From contig DKPO01000017.1 in NCBI GenBank assembly GCA_002471225.1, forward strand, positions 1 to 17,316: DNA of 17,316 bases, given 5' to 3'. This DNA comes from Porphyromonadaceae bacterium UBA7332. GTDB taxonomy: Bacteria; Bacteroidota; Bacteroidia; Bacteroidales; UBA7332. The position numbers and the translations under genes are program-made. A model generated the notes under the pieces. It had not been told where the DNA came from. It worked only from the letters and a program-made list of their open reading frames with translations, and did no database searches. This document shows, in pieces, positions 6,198 to 13,661 of this stretch; the stretch's first letter is position 1, and each line of letters starts with the position of its first letter.

Positions 6198-7208
6198 GTG
6201 AAACAAAAGATTTTTAATCTGTTAAAAATACTCTTATCATTAGGATTAGGAGTTTATATTTTTTGGTTGGTTTATCGTCGGGCTGATATTGAGCAAATTA
6301 AAGATGTTTTATCGGGAGATGTATCCTATTTTATATTATTTATATCAGCTGTAATCGGAGTTTTGAGTCATATCGTCAGAGCCAGAAGGTGGAAAATGTT
6401 ATTACAGCCTTTGGGCATAAAACCTTCAGTAAAAGAATTGACATACGCGATATTTGTCAATTACGGAGTAAATATAATCCTTCCGCGTGTTGGTGAATTT
6501 ACACGTTGCGGAATGGTTTCAAAACGATATCATATAAAATTTACTGAGGTAATCGGAACATTGGTTTCAGAACGACTGACGGATGTTCTTACTGTTGGCT
6601 GTATTGTAGCTTTGGCTTTTGTACTTCAGATAGGAACATTTATGCGTTTCTTTAGTGAAAATGAGACAGTCCTTTCAGGTATACATGATATTTTTACGTC
6701 TATATGGTTTTACCTGATCTTATTACTGATCGTTTTTTTATGCTATGTCTTTTTTAAATCTTATGCTCAAATTGCATTCGTAAGCAAAACCAAACAAATG
6801 CTTCGGAACTTATGGTTAGGTATTTGTTCTATTACAAAAATACCATCCGTAAAATCTTACTTATTTTATTCGGTACTAATCTGGTTTTTATATTATTTAC
6901 AGCTTTATGCTATGATGCAGGCTTTCGGATTTATGAAAGATGTATCTCCCTTAATCTGTTTCGTTGCATTTGCAATGACTTGTATAGCAGGTATAGTTCC
7001 TGTACAAGGTGGGATAGGAGCATGGCATTTTGCTGTAATCACGACGTTGGTTTATTATGGAGTTGGAAACCCTGAGGCTGCAGCCTTTGCTTTTGTTGCT
7101 CATTTGATCACAATGCTTTTAAATGCAGCTGTAGGTGCTTTTGGATTTATAATGGCAAGTCAGGAGATCTCAATAGATTTATCTACAAAAACCTCTAAAC
7201 AAAAATAA
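6198..7208 (+). CDS. Lysylphosphatidylglycerol synthase TM-domain / flippase-like integral membrane protein
   Basis: This 336-residue protein has about seven hydrophobic segments (near residues 8-25, 43-60, 83-96, 128-148, 168-188, 219-240 and 250-330). It carries the family's conserved sites: RARRW (61-65), ILPRVGEFTR (94-103), ERLTDV (125-130) and VPVQGGIGAWHF (267-278). These define the LPG_synthase_TM (UPF0104/AglD-like) fold. It lacks the C-terminal aminoacyl-transferase domain of MprF, so it is not a complete lysyl-PG synthase; relatives are thought to move lipid-linked substrates across the inner membrane. The start is GTG: the first internal ATG, at residue 67, would remove the first segments. 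There is no Shine-Dalgarno site. It is followed after two bases by pepD and shares its promoter, with no obvious functional link. Confidence 0.88.
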   Translation: MKQKIFNLLKILLSLGLGVYIFWLVYRRADIEQIKDVLSGDVSYFILFISAVIGVLSHIVRARRWKMLLQPLGIKPSVKELTYAIFVNYGVNIILPRVGEFTRCGMVSKRYHIKFTEVIGTLVSERLTDVLTVGCIVALAFVLQIGTFMRFFSENETVLSGIHDIFTSIWFYLILLLIVFLCYVFFKSYAQIAFVSKTKQMLRNLWLGICSITKIPSVKSYLFYSVLIWFLYYLQLYAMMQAFGFMKDVSPLICFVAFAMTCIAGIVPVQGGIGAWHFAVITTLVYYGVGNPEAAAFAFVAHLITMLLNAAVGAFGFIMASQEISIDLSTKTSKQK

Positions 7209-7210
7209 TT

Positions 7211-8662
7211 ATGGAAATTTCAAATTTACAGCCACGTGCTTTGTGGGAAAATTTCAGTGCAATCTGTAATATTCCTCATCCATCAGGTCACATTGACCAG
7301 ATTCGTCAGTTTTTGGTAGATTTCGGGAATTCTCTTTCATTAGAGACATTGACCGATGAGGTTGGAAATGTATTAATCCGTAAGCCGGCTACTCCGGGTA
7401 TGGAAAATGCTCCGATTGTTGTTCTTCAGGCACATATGGATATGGTACCTCAGAAAAACAGCAATGTGGATCATGATTTTGAAAAAGATCCTATTCAAGC
7501 ATACGTTGATGGTGAATGGGTAAAAGCAAAAGATACTACATTAGGTGCAGATAATGGTATTGGTATGGCTGCTATTATGGCTGTACTTCAATCAAAAGAA
7601 ATAAAACACGGACCTATTGAAGCTTTAATCACAGCAGATGAAGAAACTGGTATGTTTGGGGCATTTGGTTTGAAAGAAGGATTTGTTAAAGGTAAAATTC
7701 TTATGAATACAGATTCTGAAGATTGGGGTGAGTTATTTGTTGGTTGTGCAGGTGGTGTTGATGTAACTGCTACAATTAAATATAAAGAAGAAAATGAAAT
7801 TCCTGAAGGAGATATTGCATTTAAAGTTAGTGTAACTGGCTTAAAAGGTGGTCACTCTGGTTGTGATATTCATTTAGGACGCGCAAATGCAAATAAATTG
7901 TTATTCCGATTCCTAAAACCGGCAGTAGCTCTGCATGAAGCCCGTCTATCATGGGTTAAAGGTGGTAGCTTACGTAATGCTATTCCTCGTGAAGCATTTG
8001 CTATTGTTACTATTCCTGCTGAAGCTAAAGATGAATTTATGGAAATGGCAGAAGAATATCATGCAGATATTCGTGATGACTATAAAGGAGTAGAAGATGG
8101 TATTCAATTCTCTGTTGAAGAAGTTGCTCTTCCTAAAACACTGGTTCCTGAGGAAATTCAAGATAATATCATTAATGCAGTTGTAGCTGTACCTAATGGA
8201 GCAGCACGCTTCTTGGTTGATATGCCGGATGTTGTAGAGACTTCTTCAAACATGGCTATTATTTCTATTGATAAAGGGGTTTTCTCTGCTAAATTCCTGG
8301 TTCGCGGATCTAATGACAACTTGAAAATGGATTTGGCTTCAAGTATTGAAAGTACTTTTGCTTTGGCAGGAGCTAAAGTTGAATTCTCTGGTGAATATCC
8401 GGGATGGAATCCAAATATGGATTCTAAAATTCTTCACGTCATGACAGAAGAATATAAAAAACTATATGGCGTTGATCCAAAAGTAAATGTGATTCATGCA
8501 GGTTTGGAATGTGGTATTATTGGTGCTGCATGTCCGGGGATGGATATGATTTCTTATGGTCCGACAGTACGTTTCCCTCACTCTCCTGATGAAAAAGTTA
8601 ATATTAAGGATGTTGAGTTATTTTGGGACTATACAAAAGCTATTCTGGAAAATATTAAGTAA
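7211..8662 (+). CDS. pepD: Aminoacyl-histidine dipeptidase (cytosolic non-specific dipeptidase, peptidase family M20C)
   Basis: This 483-residue zinc enzyme hydrolyses unblocked dipeptides, such as Xaa-His, in the cytoplasm. All expected metal and catalytic residues are present: H75 and catalytic D77 in QAHMDM, bridging D114 in GADNGIG, general base E144 and ligand E145 in TADEETG, D168 in NTDSED, and H457 in FPHSPDEKV. The lid/dimerisation insert occupies about 205-390. Length and motif order match PepD throughout, and there is no signal peptide. The ATG lies two bases after the upstream stop codon, so it is translated from the same mRNA, and an intrinsic terminator follows 20 bases after its stop. 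This conserved housekeeping enzyme fits amino-acid-fermenting Bacteroidales. Confidence 0.97.
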   Translation: MEISNLQPRALWENFSAICNIPHPSGHIDQIRQFLVDFGNSLSLETLTDEVGNVLIRKPATPGMENAPIVVLQAHMDMVPQKNSNVDHDFEKDPIQAYVDGEWVKAKDTTLGADNGIGMAAIMAVLQSKEIKHGPIEALITADEETGMFGAFGLKEGFVKGKILMNTDSEDWGELFVGCAGGVDVTATIKYKEENEIPEGDIAFKVSVTGLKGGHSGCDIHLGRANANKLLFRFLKPAVALHEARLSWVKGGSLRNAIPREAFAIVTIPAEAKDEFMEMAEEYHADIRDDYKGVEDGIQFSVEEVALPKTLVPEEIQDNIINAVVAVPNGAARFLVDMPDVVETSSNMAIISIDKGVFSAKFLVRGSNDNLKMDLASSIESTFALAGAKVEFSGEYPGWNPNMDSKILHVMTEEYKKLYGVDPKVNVIHAGLECGIIGAACPGMDMISYGPTVRFPHSPDEKVNIKDVELFWDYTKAILENIK

Positions 8663-8682
8663 GAATCTTATTATACAATTTT

Positions 8683-8715
8683 AAAAGAGCGCTCTGCATA
8701 AGAGCGCTCTTTTTT
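8683..8715 (+). terminator. Strong intrinsic terminator after pepD
   Basis: AAAAGAGCGCTCT (8683-8695) and AGAGCGCTCTTTT (8701-8713) form a perfect 13-base stem with loop GCATA, ending in T8711-8715. Each arm also contains the self-complementary AGAGCGCTCT. Confidence 0.95.
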
Positions 8716-8779
8716 GTGCTAAGAAAGTTAAAACAAATACAAATGTAAGCAAAAGTGTATATTTCTATGTTTATAATTG

Positions 8780-8787
8780 TACATTTG
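8780..8787 (+). promoter_or_regulatory. Bacteroidota -7 element for the AraC-family regulator gene
   Basis: TACATTTG matches TAnnTTTG exactly. Transcription would start near 8793 and give a leader of about 120 bases to the ATG at 8914. No -33 element is evident, which would fit a promoter that depends on an activator. Confidence 0.5.
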
Positions 8788-8841
8788 TAGCGTTTTCAAA
8801 TTTTATATCTATCAAATATACAAGTTCATTGTAGTCTAAGG

Positions 8842-8870
8842 GATATCATAGCTTTTTCTATTATGATATC
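8842..8870. promoter_or_regulatory. 9-base perfect inverted repeat in the leader of the AraC-family gene
   Basis: GATATCATA (8842-8850) and TATGATATC (8862-8870) flank an 11-base pyrimidine-rich loop. It lies downstream of the predicted start of transcription and 43 bases before the preferred start codon. It may be an operator for autoregulation or an mRNA hairpin. An in-frame ATG at 8863 falls inside the right arm, which makes that start unlikely. Confidence 0.45.
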
Positions 8871-8913
8871 AGAAGAGAGTATCACTTACATTTATATTAA
8901 AAAACTTATTATT

Positions 8914-9747
8914 ATGATTTACTGTGGAATTAAAAATTGCACTAAATGTGTGACATCTATCGAAAACAGATTGATCTTTGATGCTATAGATTCAGGCCTC
9001 CACGAAAGCTTTGAACCAGATAGCTGGATGTTACTTTTTGTTCTGGAAGGTCAGACTCGTATTTGTATAAATAATACGGAGTCTTTTGATGTGATCGCTA
9101 AGCAAATGATTTTACTTCCTTTGAAATCATTTGTGAATATATCTGCTCAAACAGATGTAAAACTATTAAAATGTACTTTTTATAACACCTCTGACTTCAA
9201 TATAGATACCTATATTGACGGTATTCAACGTACAACAACTAAAATAAAAGATGACAATTGTATCCTCTCTGTAAATAAACAGATGTCAATGTTTTTGTCT
9301 TTTCTTCTTAATCTTGGCGAAAAAGGCTTGCAATGCACAGAGCTTAACCGACTTCTGACGGATGAGTTGTTTATATTGCTTAGAGCTTATTATTCTTCAG
9401 ATGATTTGGCTTCATTATTTAATAAGGCTATTGCTCAATCATTTGATTTCAAAAGTTTTGTGCTTAAGAACTATAAAGATAATGATATTCAGTCTTTAGC
9501 CGATGCCTGTCATATGAGTATCGCTACTTTTAACAGACGATTTCGTGAGAATTTTGGAGAGTCTGCTTTACAATGGATCAATAAACGAAAAGCAGAAATG
9601 ATTTTTAAAGATTTGCGACAAACACGAAAAAGTCTGATTGAGATTGCAGATGAAAATAATTTTTCGTCAACGTCTTATTTAACAACTTTCTGTAAAAAGT
9701 ATTTTAACAATACACCTGAGAAAATACGCTCTTGGGTAAGTGTTTAA
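8914..9747 (+). CDS. AraC-family transcriptional regulator, probable regulator of the adjacent pilus operon
   Basis: From the ATG at 8914 this is 277 residues. The N-terminal 100 or so residues form a cupin-like sensor region (LFVLEGQTRICINNTESFDVIAKQ around 41-64). The C-terminal AraC domain has two helix-turn-helix units: SLADACHMSIATFNRRFRENFG (about 194-215) and LIEIADENNFSSTSYLTTFCKKYF (about 241-264), the second ending in the usual FxxxTPxxxR segment. There is no signal peptide, so it is cytoplasmic. An in-frame ATG at 8863 would add 17 residues (including an unusual IYIKKLI stretch) and lies inside an inverted repeat, so the shorter start is preferred. AraC-type genes often stand directly upstream of fimbrillin operons in Bacteroides relatives. 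Control of that operon is inferred from position only. Confidence 0.9.
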   Translation: MIYCGIKNCTKCVTSIENRLIFDAIDSGLHESFEPDSWMLLFVLEGQTRICINNTESFDVIAKQMILLPLKSFVNISAQTDVKLLKCTFYNTSDFNIDTYIDGIQRTTTKIKDDNCILSVNKQMSMFLSFLLNLGEKGLQCTELNRLLTDELFILLRAYYSSDDLASLFNKAIAQSFDFKSFVLKNYKDNDIQSLADACHMSIATFNRRFRENFGESALQWINKRKAEMIFKDLRQTRKSLIEIADENNFSSTSYLTTFCKKYFNNTPEKIRSWVSV

Positions 9748-9842
9748 GTTACTAATAATGAAATAATACATAACCTTGAATTTTGATCGGAAAGTATAAA
9801 TATTTGAGCCGAAAATGTAAAATGGATAACTTATATAGCAAT

Positions 9843-9850
9843 TATTTTTG
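9843..9850 (+). promoter_or_regulatory. Bacteroidota -7 element, probable pilus operon promoter
   Basis: TATTTTTG matches TAnnTTTG exactly. No -33 TTTG is found about 20 bases upstream, which would fit dependence on the AraC-type regulator encoded just before. Transcription would start near 9856 and leave a leader of about 208 bases before the ATG at 10064. A second, weaker element (AATATTTG) is at 9799-9806. Confidence 0.5.
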
Positions 9851-9894
9851 CATTGTAGAAAGAAACGGAATTGAGTTGAATAAATAAGTGAATC

Positions 9895-9988
9895 GCACTC
9901 ATTATTTATATCTGGTTGCTTACATCTATCAAAAAAACTTTATTCATTTATGAATATGTCTAATTATTAAGCCAGATTATTTGAGTGC
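9895..9988 (+). promoter_or_regulatory. Structured 5' leader of the pilus operon, with a six-codon reading frame
   Basis: Two separate blocks of inverted repeat nest in the same order: GCACTCA (9895-9901) with TGAGTGC (9982-9988), and ATCTGG (9910-9915) with CCAGAT (9972-9977), joined by an asymmetric internal loop. Inside is a small hairpin, TATTCA/TGAATA (9941-9956). A short reading frame, MNMSNY, runs from 9950 to the stop codon at 9968-9970, ending one base before the inner right arm. The structure could respond to translation of that frame, a ligand or a protein. It does not match a riboswitch class I recognise. The remainder of the gap from 9748 to 10063 holds the promoter, a small downstream hairpin and nothing else I can identify. 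Confidence 0.4.
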
Positions 9989-9998
9989 AAAATGGACC

Positions 9999-10020
9999 TC
10001 TTATCCTTAATGAGATAAGA
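9999..10020 (+). promoter_or_regulatory. Small hairpin near the end of the pilus leader
   Basis: TCTTATC (9999-10005) and GATAAGA (10014-10020) form a 7-base stem with an eight-base loop, 44 bases before the ATG at 10064. There is no T run after it, so it is not a terminator. It may be part of the leader structure or chance. Confidence 0.3.
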
Positions 10021-10063
10021 TACTTGAATATACTTTTATTGTTTAGTGTTCTTGAAACACGAT

Positions 10064-11347
10064 ATGAATGCATCTATTAAAAAACTGTGTCTTATGCGTA
10101 ATTGTATAAGGTTCTTACTGAGTCTGCTTATATGTTTGACTGGGTTATCTGTGTCTGCATCAGAAGGTAAGAATGATAAAATCATGAACTTTTATTTTAA
10201 ATTCGATAATGCGCAAGTTGATTCATTATATAAATCGAATCAGCACGCATTAAATCACTTACGTGTCTTTTTAAGAGATAGTATGCTAAACCGCAATCTG
10301 CCTGTTCGGATCATAGCCTATGCATCTCCGGAAGGTAATATAACTTATAATTACCAATTAGCTCAAAACAGACTGGAGAATCTGAATCTGTTTCTATCGG
10401 GCGAATTTCCTGAGTTTAGACAACTAAATGTTCAATTAATAAATGGACAGTTAAACTGGAGCGGATTAAAAGATGAGTTAATATCATCAAAGCATGATTC
10501 GATACTTAATCAGAAAGTTTTGAGTATTCTCCTGCAAAATAAAACAGATGATGATATTGATAAATCTTTGAAGTCTCAATTAAGTCAATCAGAATATAGG
10601 GTATTGATTAATACCTATTTTCCGGCATTACGCTTAGGTCAGGTTGAGTTATCCTGTTACAGTAATCCGGTATATTATGAAAAGCCGTATAGTCTATCAG
10701 TCTATTCTGATTCTCTTTTGTCACTTTCAGGTATAACACATCTGACATCTTCTGTTAATAAGTTGAATCTACCTTACAAACGAAGGATACAACCTTTTGC
10801 TTTAAAAACAAATATGCTTTTTGATTTATCATCGGCTTTAAATGTAGAGTTGGAAGTTCCTTTGGCAAAACGGTGGAGTATTGCGGGAGAGTGGATGTTT
10901 CCCTGGTGGTTGTCAGATTCGCATCAGCGCTGCTTAGAAATTCTAAGTGGAACGCTTGAGGGTAAATTCTGGTTTCCGTCAAAACGGAATGATTCACCCT
11001 ATAATGATCTGACCGGATGGTATACTGGATTATATGCAGGTGGTGGCCTTTATGATATAGAGTGGGATAAAGTGGGGTATCAGGGCGAATTTTATTTAGC
11101 AGCAGGTATTAGTGCCGGTTATGCTCATAAACTTTCTCGATCCTTATCTCTGGAATATGGTATTGGTATAGGATTTTTACGGACTAACTACCGAAAATAT
11201 AAAGCTCAAACGGATGATAATGGAGACTGGCATTTATATAAACAAAAAAGTGGCCGCTACTCGTATATCGGACCTACGAAAATTAAGGTTTCATTAGTAT
11301 GGAGGCCTGTCTTTTATAAGCAAATAAAGAAAGGAGGGTTCCGATGA
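10064..11347 (+). CDS. OmpA-like / DUF3575 outer-membrane protein at the head of the pilus operon
   Basis: From the ATG at 10064 this is 427 residues, with a hydrophobic signal segment around 13-32 ending SVSA. Residues about 41-160 resemble an OmpA-like periplasmic domain: an FxFDNAQVD strand, then RIIAYASPEG followed by NYQLAQNRLENL. From about 243 to the end lies the DUF3575 region: FALKTNMLFDLSSALNVE, RWSIAGEWMFPWW, and paired glycine/aromatic strands as in an outer-membrane beta-barrel. An in-frame GTG at 10046 and an ATG at 10094 are alternative starts; 10094 would still keep the signal peptide. The gene overlaps the next by four bases (ATGA). Such proteins regularly open fimbrillin operons in Bacteroidales. 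Their job is not established; an outer-membrane assembly or anchoring role is inferred. Confidence 0.85.
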   Translation: MNASIKKLCLMRNCIRFLLSLLICLTGLSVSASEGKNDKIMNFYFKFDNAQVDSLYKSNQHALNHLRVFLRDSMLNRNLPVRIIAYASPEGNITYNYQLAQNRLENLNLFLSGEFPEFRQLNVQLINGQLNWSGLKDELISSKHDSILNQKVLSILLQNKTDDDIDKSLKSQLSQSEYRVLINTYFPALRLGQVELSCYSNPVYYEKPYSLSVYSDSLLSLSGITHLTSSVNKLNLPYKRRIQPFALKTNMLFDLSSALNVELEVPLAKRWSIAGEWMFPWWLSDSHQRCLEILSGTLEGKFWFPSKRNDSPYNDLTGWYTGLYAGGGLYDIEWDKVGYQGEFYLAAGISAGYAHKLSRSLSLEYGIGIGFLRTNYRKYKAQTDDNGDWHLYKQKSGRYSYIGPTKIKVSLVWRPVFYKQIKKGGFR

Positions 11348-12423
11348 AAGTACAGTTAAATGTTCTGATTGGAGTTTTATTATTCTTCAGTATAATATCT
11401 TGCGATAGAAGACCTCTGGAGGATCTTCCTGATTCGTATCAATATGCTGAAATACAATTAAAAGTTGATTGGTCAAAACTTGAAGATCAACCTCCTGCAG
11501 AAGCGACAGCTTTAATATATAAGTATGAGGAAAATACGGAAGGAAAACTGGTGGGAAATTCGATTTTTCGTACAGTGATTATTTCAGAGTCTAACGATTG
11601 TATTATCCGACTCCCGGAGGGTGTTTATTCTTTTATTGTATATAATGATAAACCAGATGAGGCAGCCACCTATACGTTACATGATTATCAAACCTTTGAG
11701 AATGCGAAGATAAGCTTAAATAGAGCGGATAAACCATCTTATGATCATCCGGATGCGCAAACTGAATTTGCATCCAGTCCGGAATTGCTTGCTATCGATT
11801 TAAAAGAAAAATATCATGTAACTGTAGATATGGTAAGAGTAACCAAAGACTTGCGTAAGACAAAAAATCCGAAACCTGTAGATGTACTTTGGTTTCAACC
11901 GTTGCAGATAACAAGGAATGTGACTGTAGAGATTAAAGTGGACGGATTACAGAACTTGCTCTATACGGATGCTATTTCTATAGGTGGGTATCGTGATGTA
12001 CATCTTGCAAAACAACAGACTTCAACCGTTGCTAAAAGTAAACTGTTTCAGTTAAGTGATAAGAATTTCTATCCGAATGATTTGTACAATGGAATAATCA
12101 CAGGCACTTTTACAACATTCGGTGCTGGGGATATAAAAGGCAATAATGCAGTGGTGAAAAGTATGAAGACAGATGATGCTTCTAAAGTGAAACTGACGCT
12201 CTTCTTTGTACTCAAAGATAAAGAACGGACACTGATTATTCATCAGCTGGATGTGACTGATCCCTTTAACCAGGAAGGGAGAAAGAAGCATCATATACAT
12301 TTAAAATTAGATCAAGTTATAAAACTTCCTGATGTTGAAATAGAAGGAGGCTCAGATTCAGGTTTCAATCCCGATGTGGATGACTGGGGCGACGGAGAAG
12401 AAGTCGATGTCCCGGTTAAATAA
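11344..12423 (+). CDS. DUF5119 lipoprotein, probable pilus anchor or accessory subunit
   Basis: This 359-residue protein begins with a lipoprotein signal peptide whose lipobox is SIISC, with C20 as the lipidated residue. The mature N-terminus (DRRPLEDLPDSYQYAEIQLKVDW) and the following YKYEE, RLPEGVYSFIVYND segments match the DUF5119 family. That family is found in fimbrillin operons and resembles Mfa2/FimB-type anchor proteins in its two beta-rich halves. The C-terminus is acidic (FNPDVDDWGDGEEVDVPVK). Start and previous stop codons overlap as ATGA, indicating translational coupling with the DUF3575 gene. The first fimbrillin follows after 30 bases. DUF5119 is a firm assignment; the anchor role is inferred from position and family resemblance, since no separate Mfa2-type gene is seen before the window ends. 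Confidence 0.82.
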   Translation: MKVQLNVLIGVLLFFSIISCDRRPLEDLPDSYQYAEIQLKVDWSKLEDQPPAEATALIYKYEENTEGKLVGNSIFRTVIISESNDCIIRLPEGVYSFIVYNDKPDEAATYTLHDYQTFENAKISLNRADKPSYDHPDAQTEFASSPELLAIDLKEKYHVTVDMVRVTKDLRKTKNPKPVDVLWFQPLQITRNVTVEIKVDGLQNLLYTDAISIGGYRDVHLAKQQTSTVAKSKLFQLSDKNFYPNDLYNGIITGTFTTFGAGDIKGNNAVVKSMKTDDASKVKLTLFFVLKDKERTLIIHQLDVTDPFNQEGRKKHHIHLKLDQVIKLPDVEIEGGSDSGFNPDVDDWGDGEEVDVPVK

Positions 12424-12453
12424 AGTATTTACTCTATCAAAATTTATATAGTT

Positions 12454-13521
12454 ATGAAAAAGACAATGTTGGGTTTTGCAGCGTGTGCCCTGATTTTATC
12501 AAGCTGCTCCCAGAATGAAGAACTAATTGATAATACAAAACTGAATCAAGAAGAAATCAATTTTGCTCCTTATGTTAATAAAACAAAAGCGAGCGTGACA
12601 AATCTGGGTGCGATGCAAGTAGAAACTTATCCGGGATTTAAAGTTTTTGCAGTACAACATGATGCTGCAGAGCAAACGGATTATTCTAAATTACCCAAAT
12701 TTATGGATAATTTGAATGTGAAATTTAGCAATTCATTATGGGCTCATTCAGGCAAGTATTACTGGCCTGAAACAGATGCTTTATCATTTTTTGCGATAGC
12801 TCCGGATAATAAAAAAGTAGGAACGATTAGTCAAAGAGATAAAATTATCGTTCCGATTGAAATTGAAGAAGATGTTATCAATCAAATTGATATTTTGGCA
12901 GCTTCTGCTTTGAATAAAACGGCGCAGAATAATACGACTGGGCAGGTTGATTTCCAGTTTGAACATATTTTGTCTCGGATAGGCATTAAGGCTCGGTTAA
13001 AAGATGGCGAAAATCTTAAATTCAAATTGATTGACATTAAGTATACCTATGGGAATATGGCAAAATCAGGCTACTTTGAATATGGTAATGGAACATTTAC
13101 CACTCCTAAGGTCACTACTGATCCAGTATCTAAAGAGTATAATCTAAAGTTGACTCGTTCAGAGTCAGGAAGAGAGGATATTCTTGAAAGTACGCAACCA
13201 AAGTATATTCATGATTTAGATTCGTATTTTATGATAATTCCTCAAGATCTAAAAAATTGTGATTTGATTAGATTGACAATCACATATAAAATTGCTGTTG
13301 CTGGAGATGTTTGGGGTAAAGAAAGAGTTGTAAATGTACCAATTCCTGGAATGAATTATGTAATGGGTAGTGCATATACTCATAATTTAATCTTTTCAGG
13401 AGAGACAACAGGAGATGATGATCTTCTTGAAGTTAAGTTTGGTGTGACAGATGTTCAATCATGGGGACTGGAAGTTCCTGATCAAGGAACAGAAATTCCA
13501 AACTCAAAGCCATCTAACTAA
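12454..13521 (+). CDS. Fimbrillin family lipoprotein (Mfa-like 1), probable major shaft subunit
   Basis: This 355-residue protein has a lipoprotein signal ending LSSC (C18). It carries the fimbrillin signature: YYWPETDALSFFAIAP, then IDILAASALN, then FQFEHILSRIGIKARL, and near the end FMIIPQDL. Members are exported as lipoproteins and then trimmed by a trypsin-like or gingipain-like protease, so that a C-terminal strand from one subunit fills the groove of the next (type V pilus). A basic residue suitable for trimming is K45 in NKTKASV. The gene is the first of two related fimbrillin genes and is followed by an intrinsic terminator, which would favour its expression over downstream genes. The shaft role is inferred from this arrangement. 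No Shine-Dalgarno site is evident; the 5' spacer is very AT-rich. Confidence 0.9.
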   Translation: MKKTMLGFAACALILSSCSQNEELIDNTKLNQEEINFAPYVNKTKASVTNLGAMQVETYPGFKVFAVQHDAAEQTDYSKLPKFMDNLNVKFSNSLWAHSGKYYWPETDALSFFAIAPDNKKVGTISQRDKIIVPIEIEEDVINQIDILAASALNKTAQNNTTGQVDFQFEHILSRIGIKARLKDGENLKFKLIDIKYTYGNMAKSGYFEYGNGTFTTPKVTTDPVSKEYNLKLTRSESGREDILESTQPKYIHDLDSYFMIIPQDLKNCDLIRLTITYKIAVAGDVWGKERVVNVPIPGMNYVMGSAYTHNLIFSGETTGDDDLLEVKFGVTDVQSWGLEVPDQGTEIPNSKPSN

Positions 13522-13605
13522 TTAAACTAAGCAATCATTCATATCAATATTTTTATTTTCAAAGAACACATATTTCATAAATAATAAAGTAATAGATTTC
13601 AGGCG

Positions 13606-13638
13606 AACAGGATAAGACGTGAGTCTTGTCCTGTTTTT
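13606..13638 (+). terminator. Intrinsic terminator inside the pilus operon
   Basis: AACAGGATAAGAC (13606-13618) and GTCTTGTCCTGTT (13623-13635) pair over 13 bases with one wobble pair and a GTGA loop, running into T13634-13638. It lies 84 bases after the first fimbrillin stop and 23 bases before the next start, with no promoter recognised between. The rest of 13522-13605 is AT-rich and shows nothing else. Confidence 0.9.
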
Positions 13639-13661
13639 AACCTAACGAAAAACAGAGGAAT

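Noticed and set aside
6013..6201. 62-residue frame ahead of the flippase-like gene
   Set aside because: It begins with a TTG, runs through an intrinsic terminator and a promoter, and ends inside the next start; composition is non-coding.
9895..9988. Invertible promoter (phase-variation switch) ahead of the pilus operon
   Set aside because: The inverted repeats are short and have unequal internal spacers (8 versus 4 bases), unlike the long uniform repeats of Bacteroides invertible promoters, and the -7 element lies outside them.
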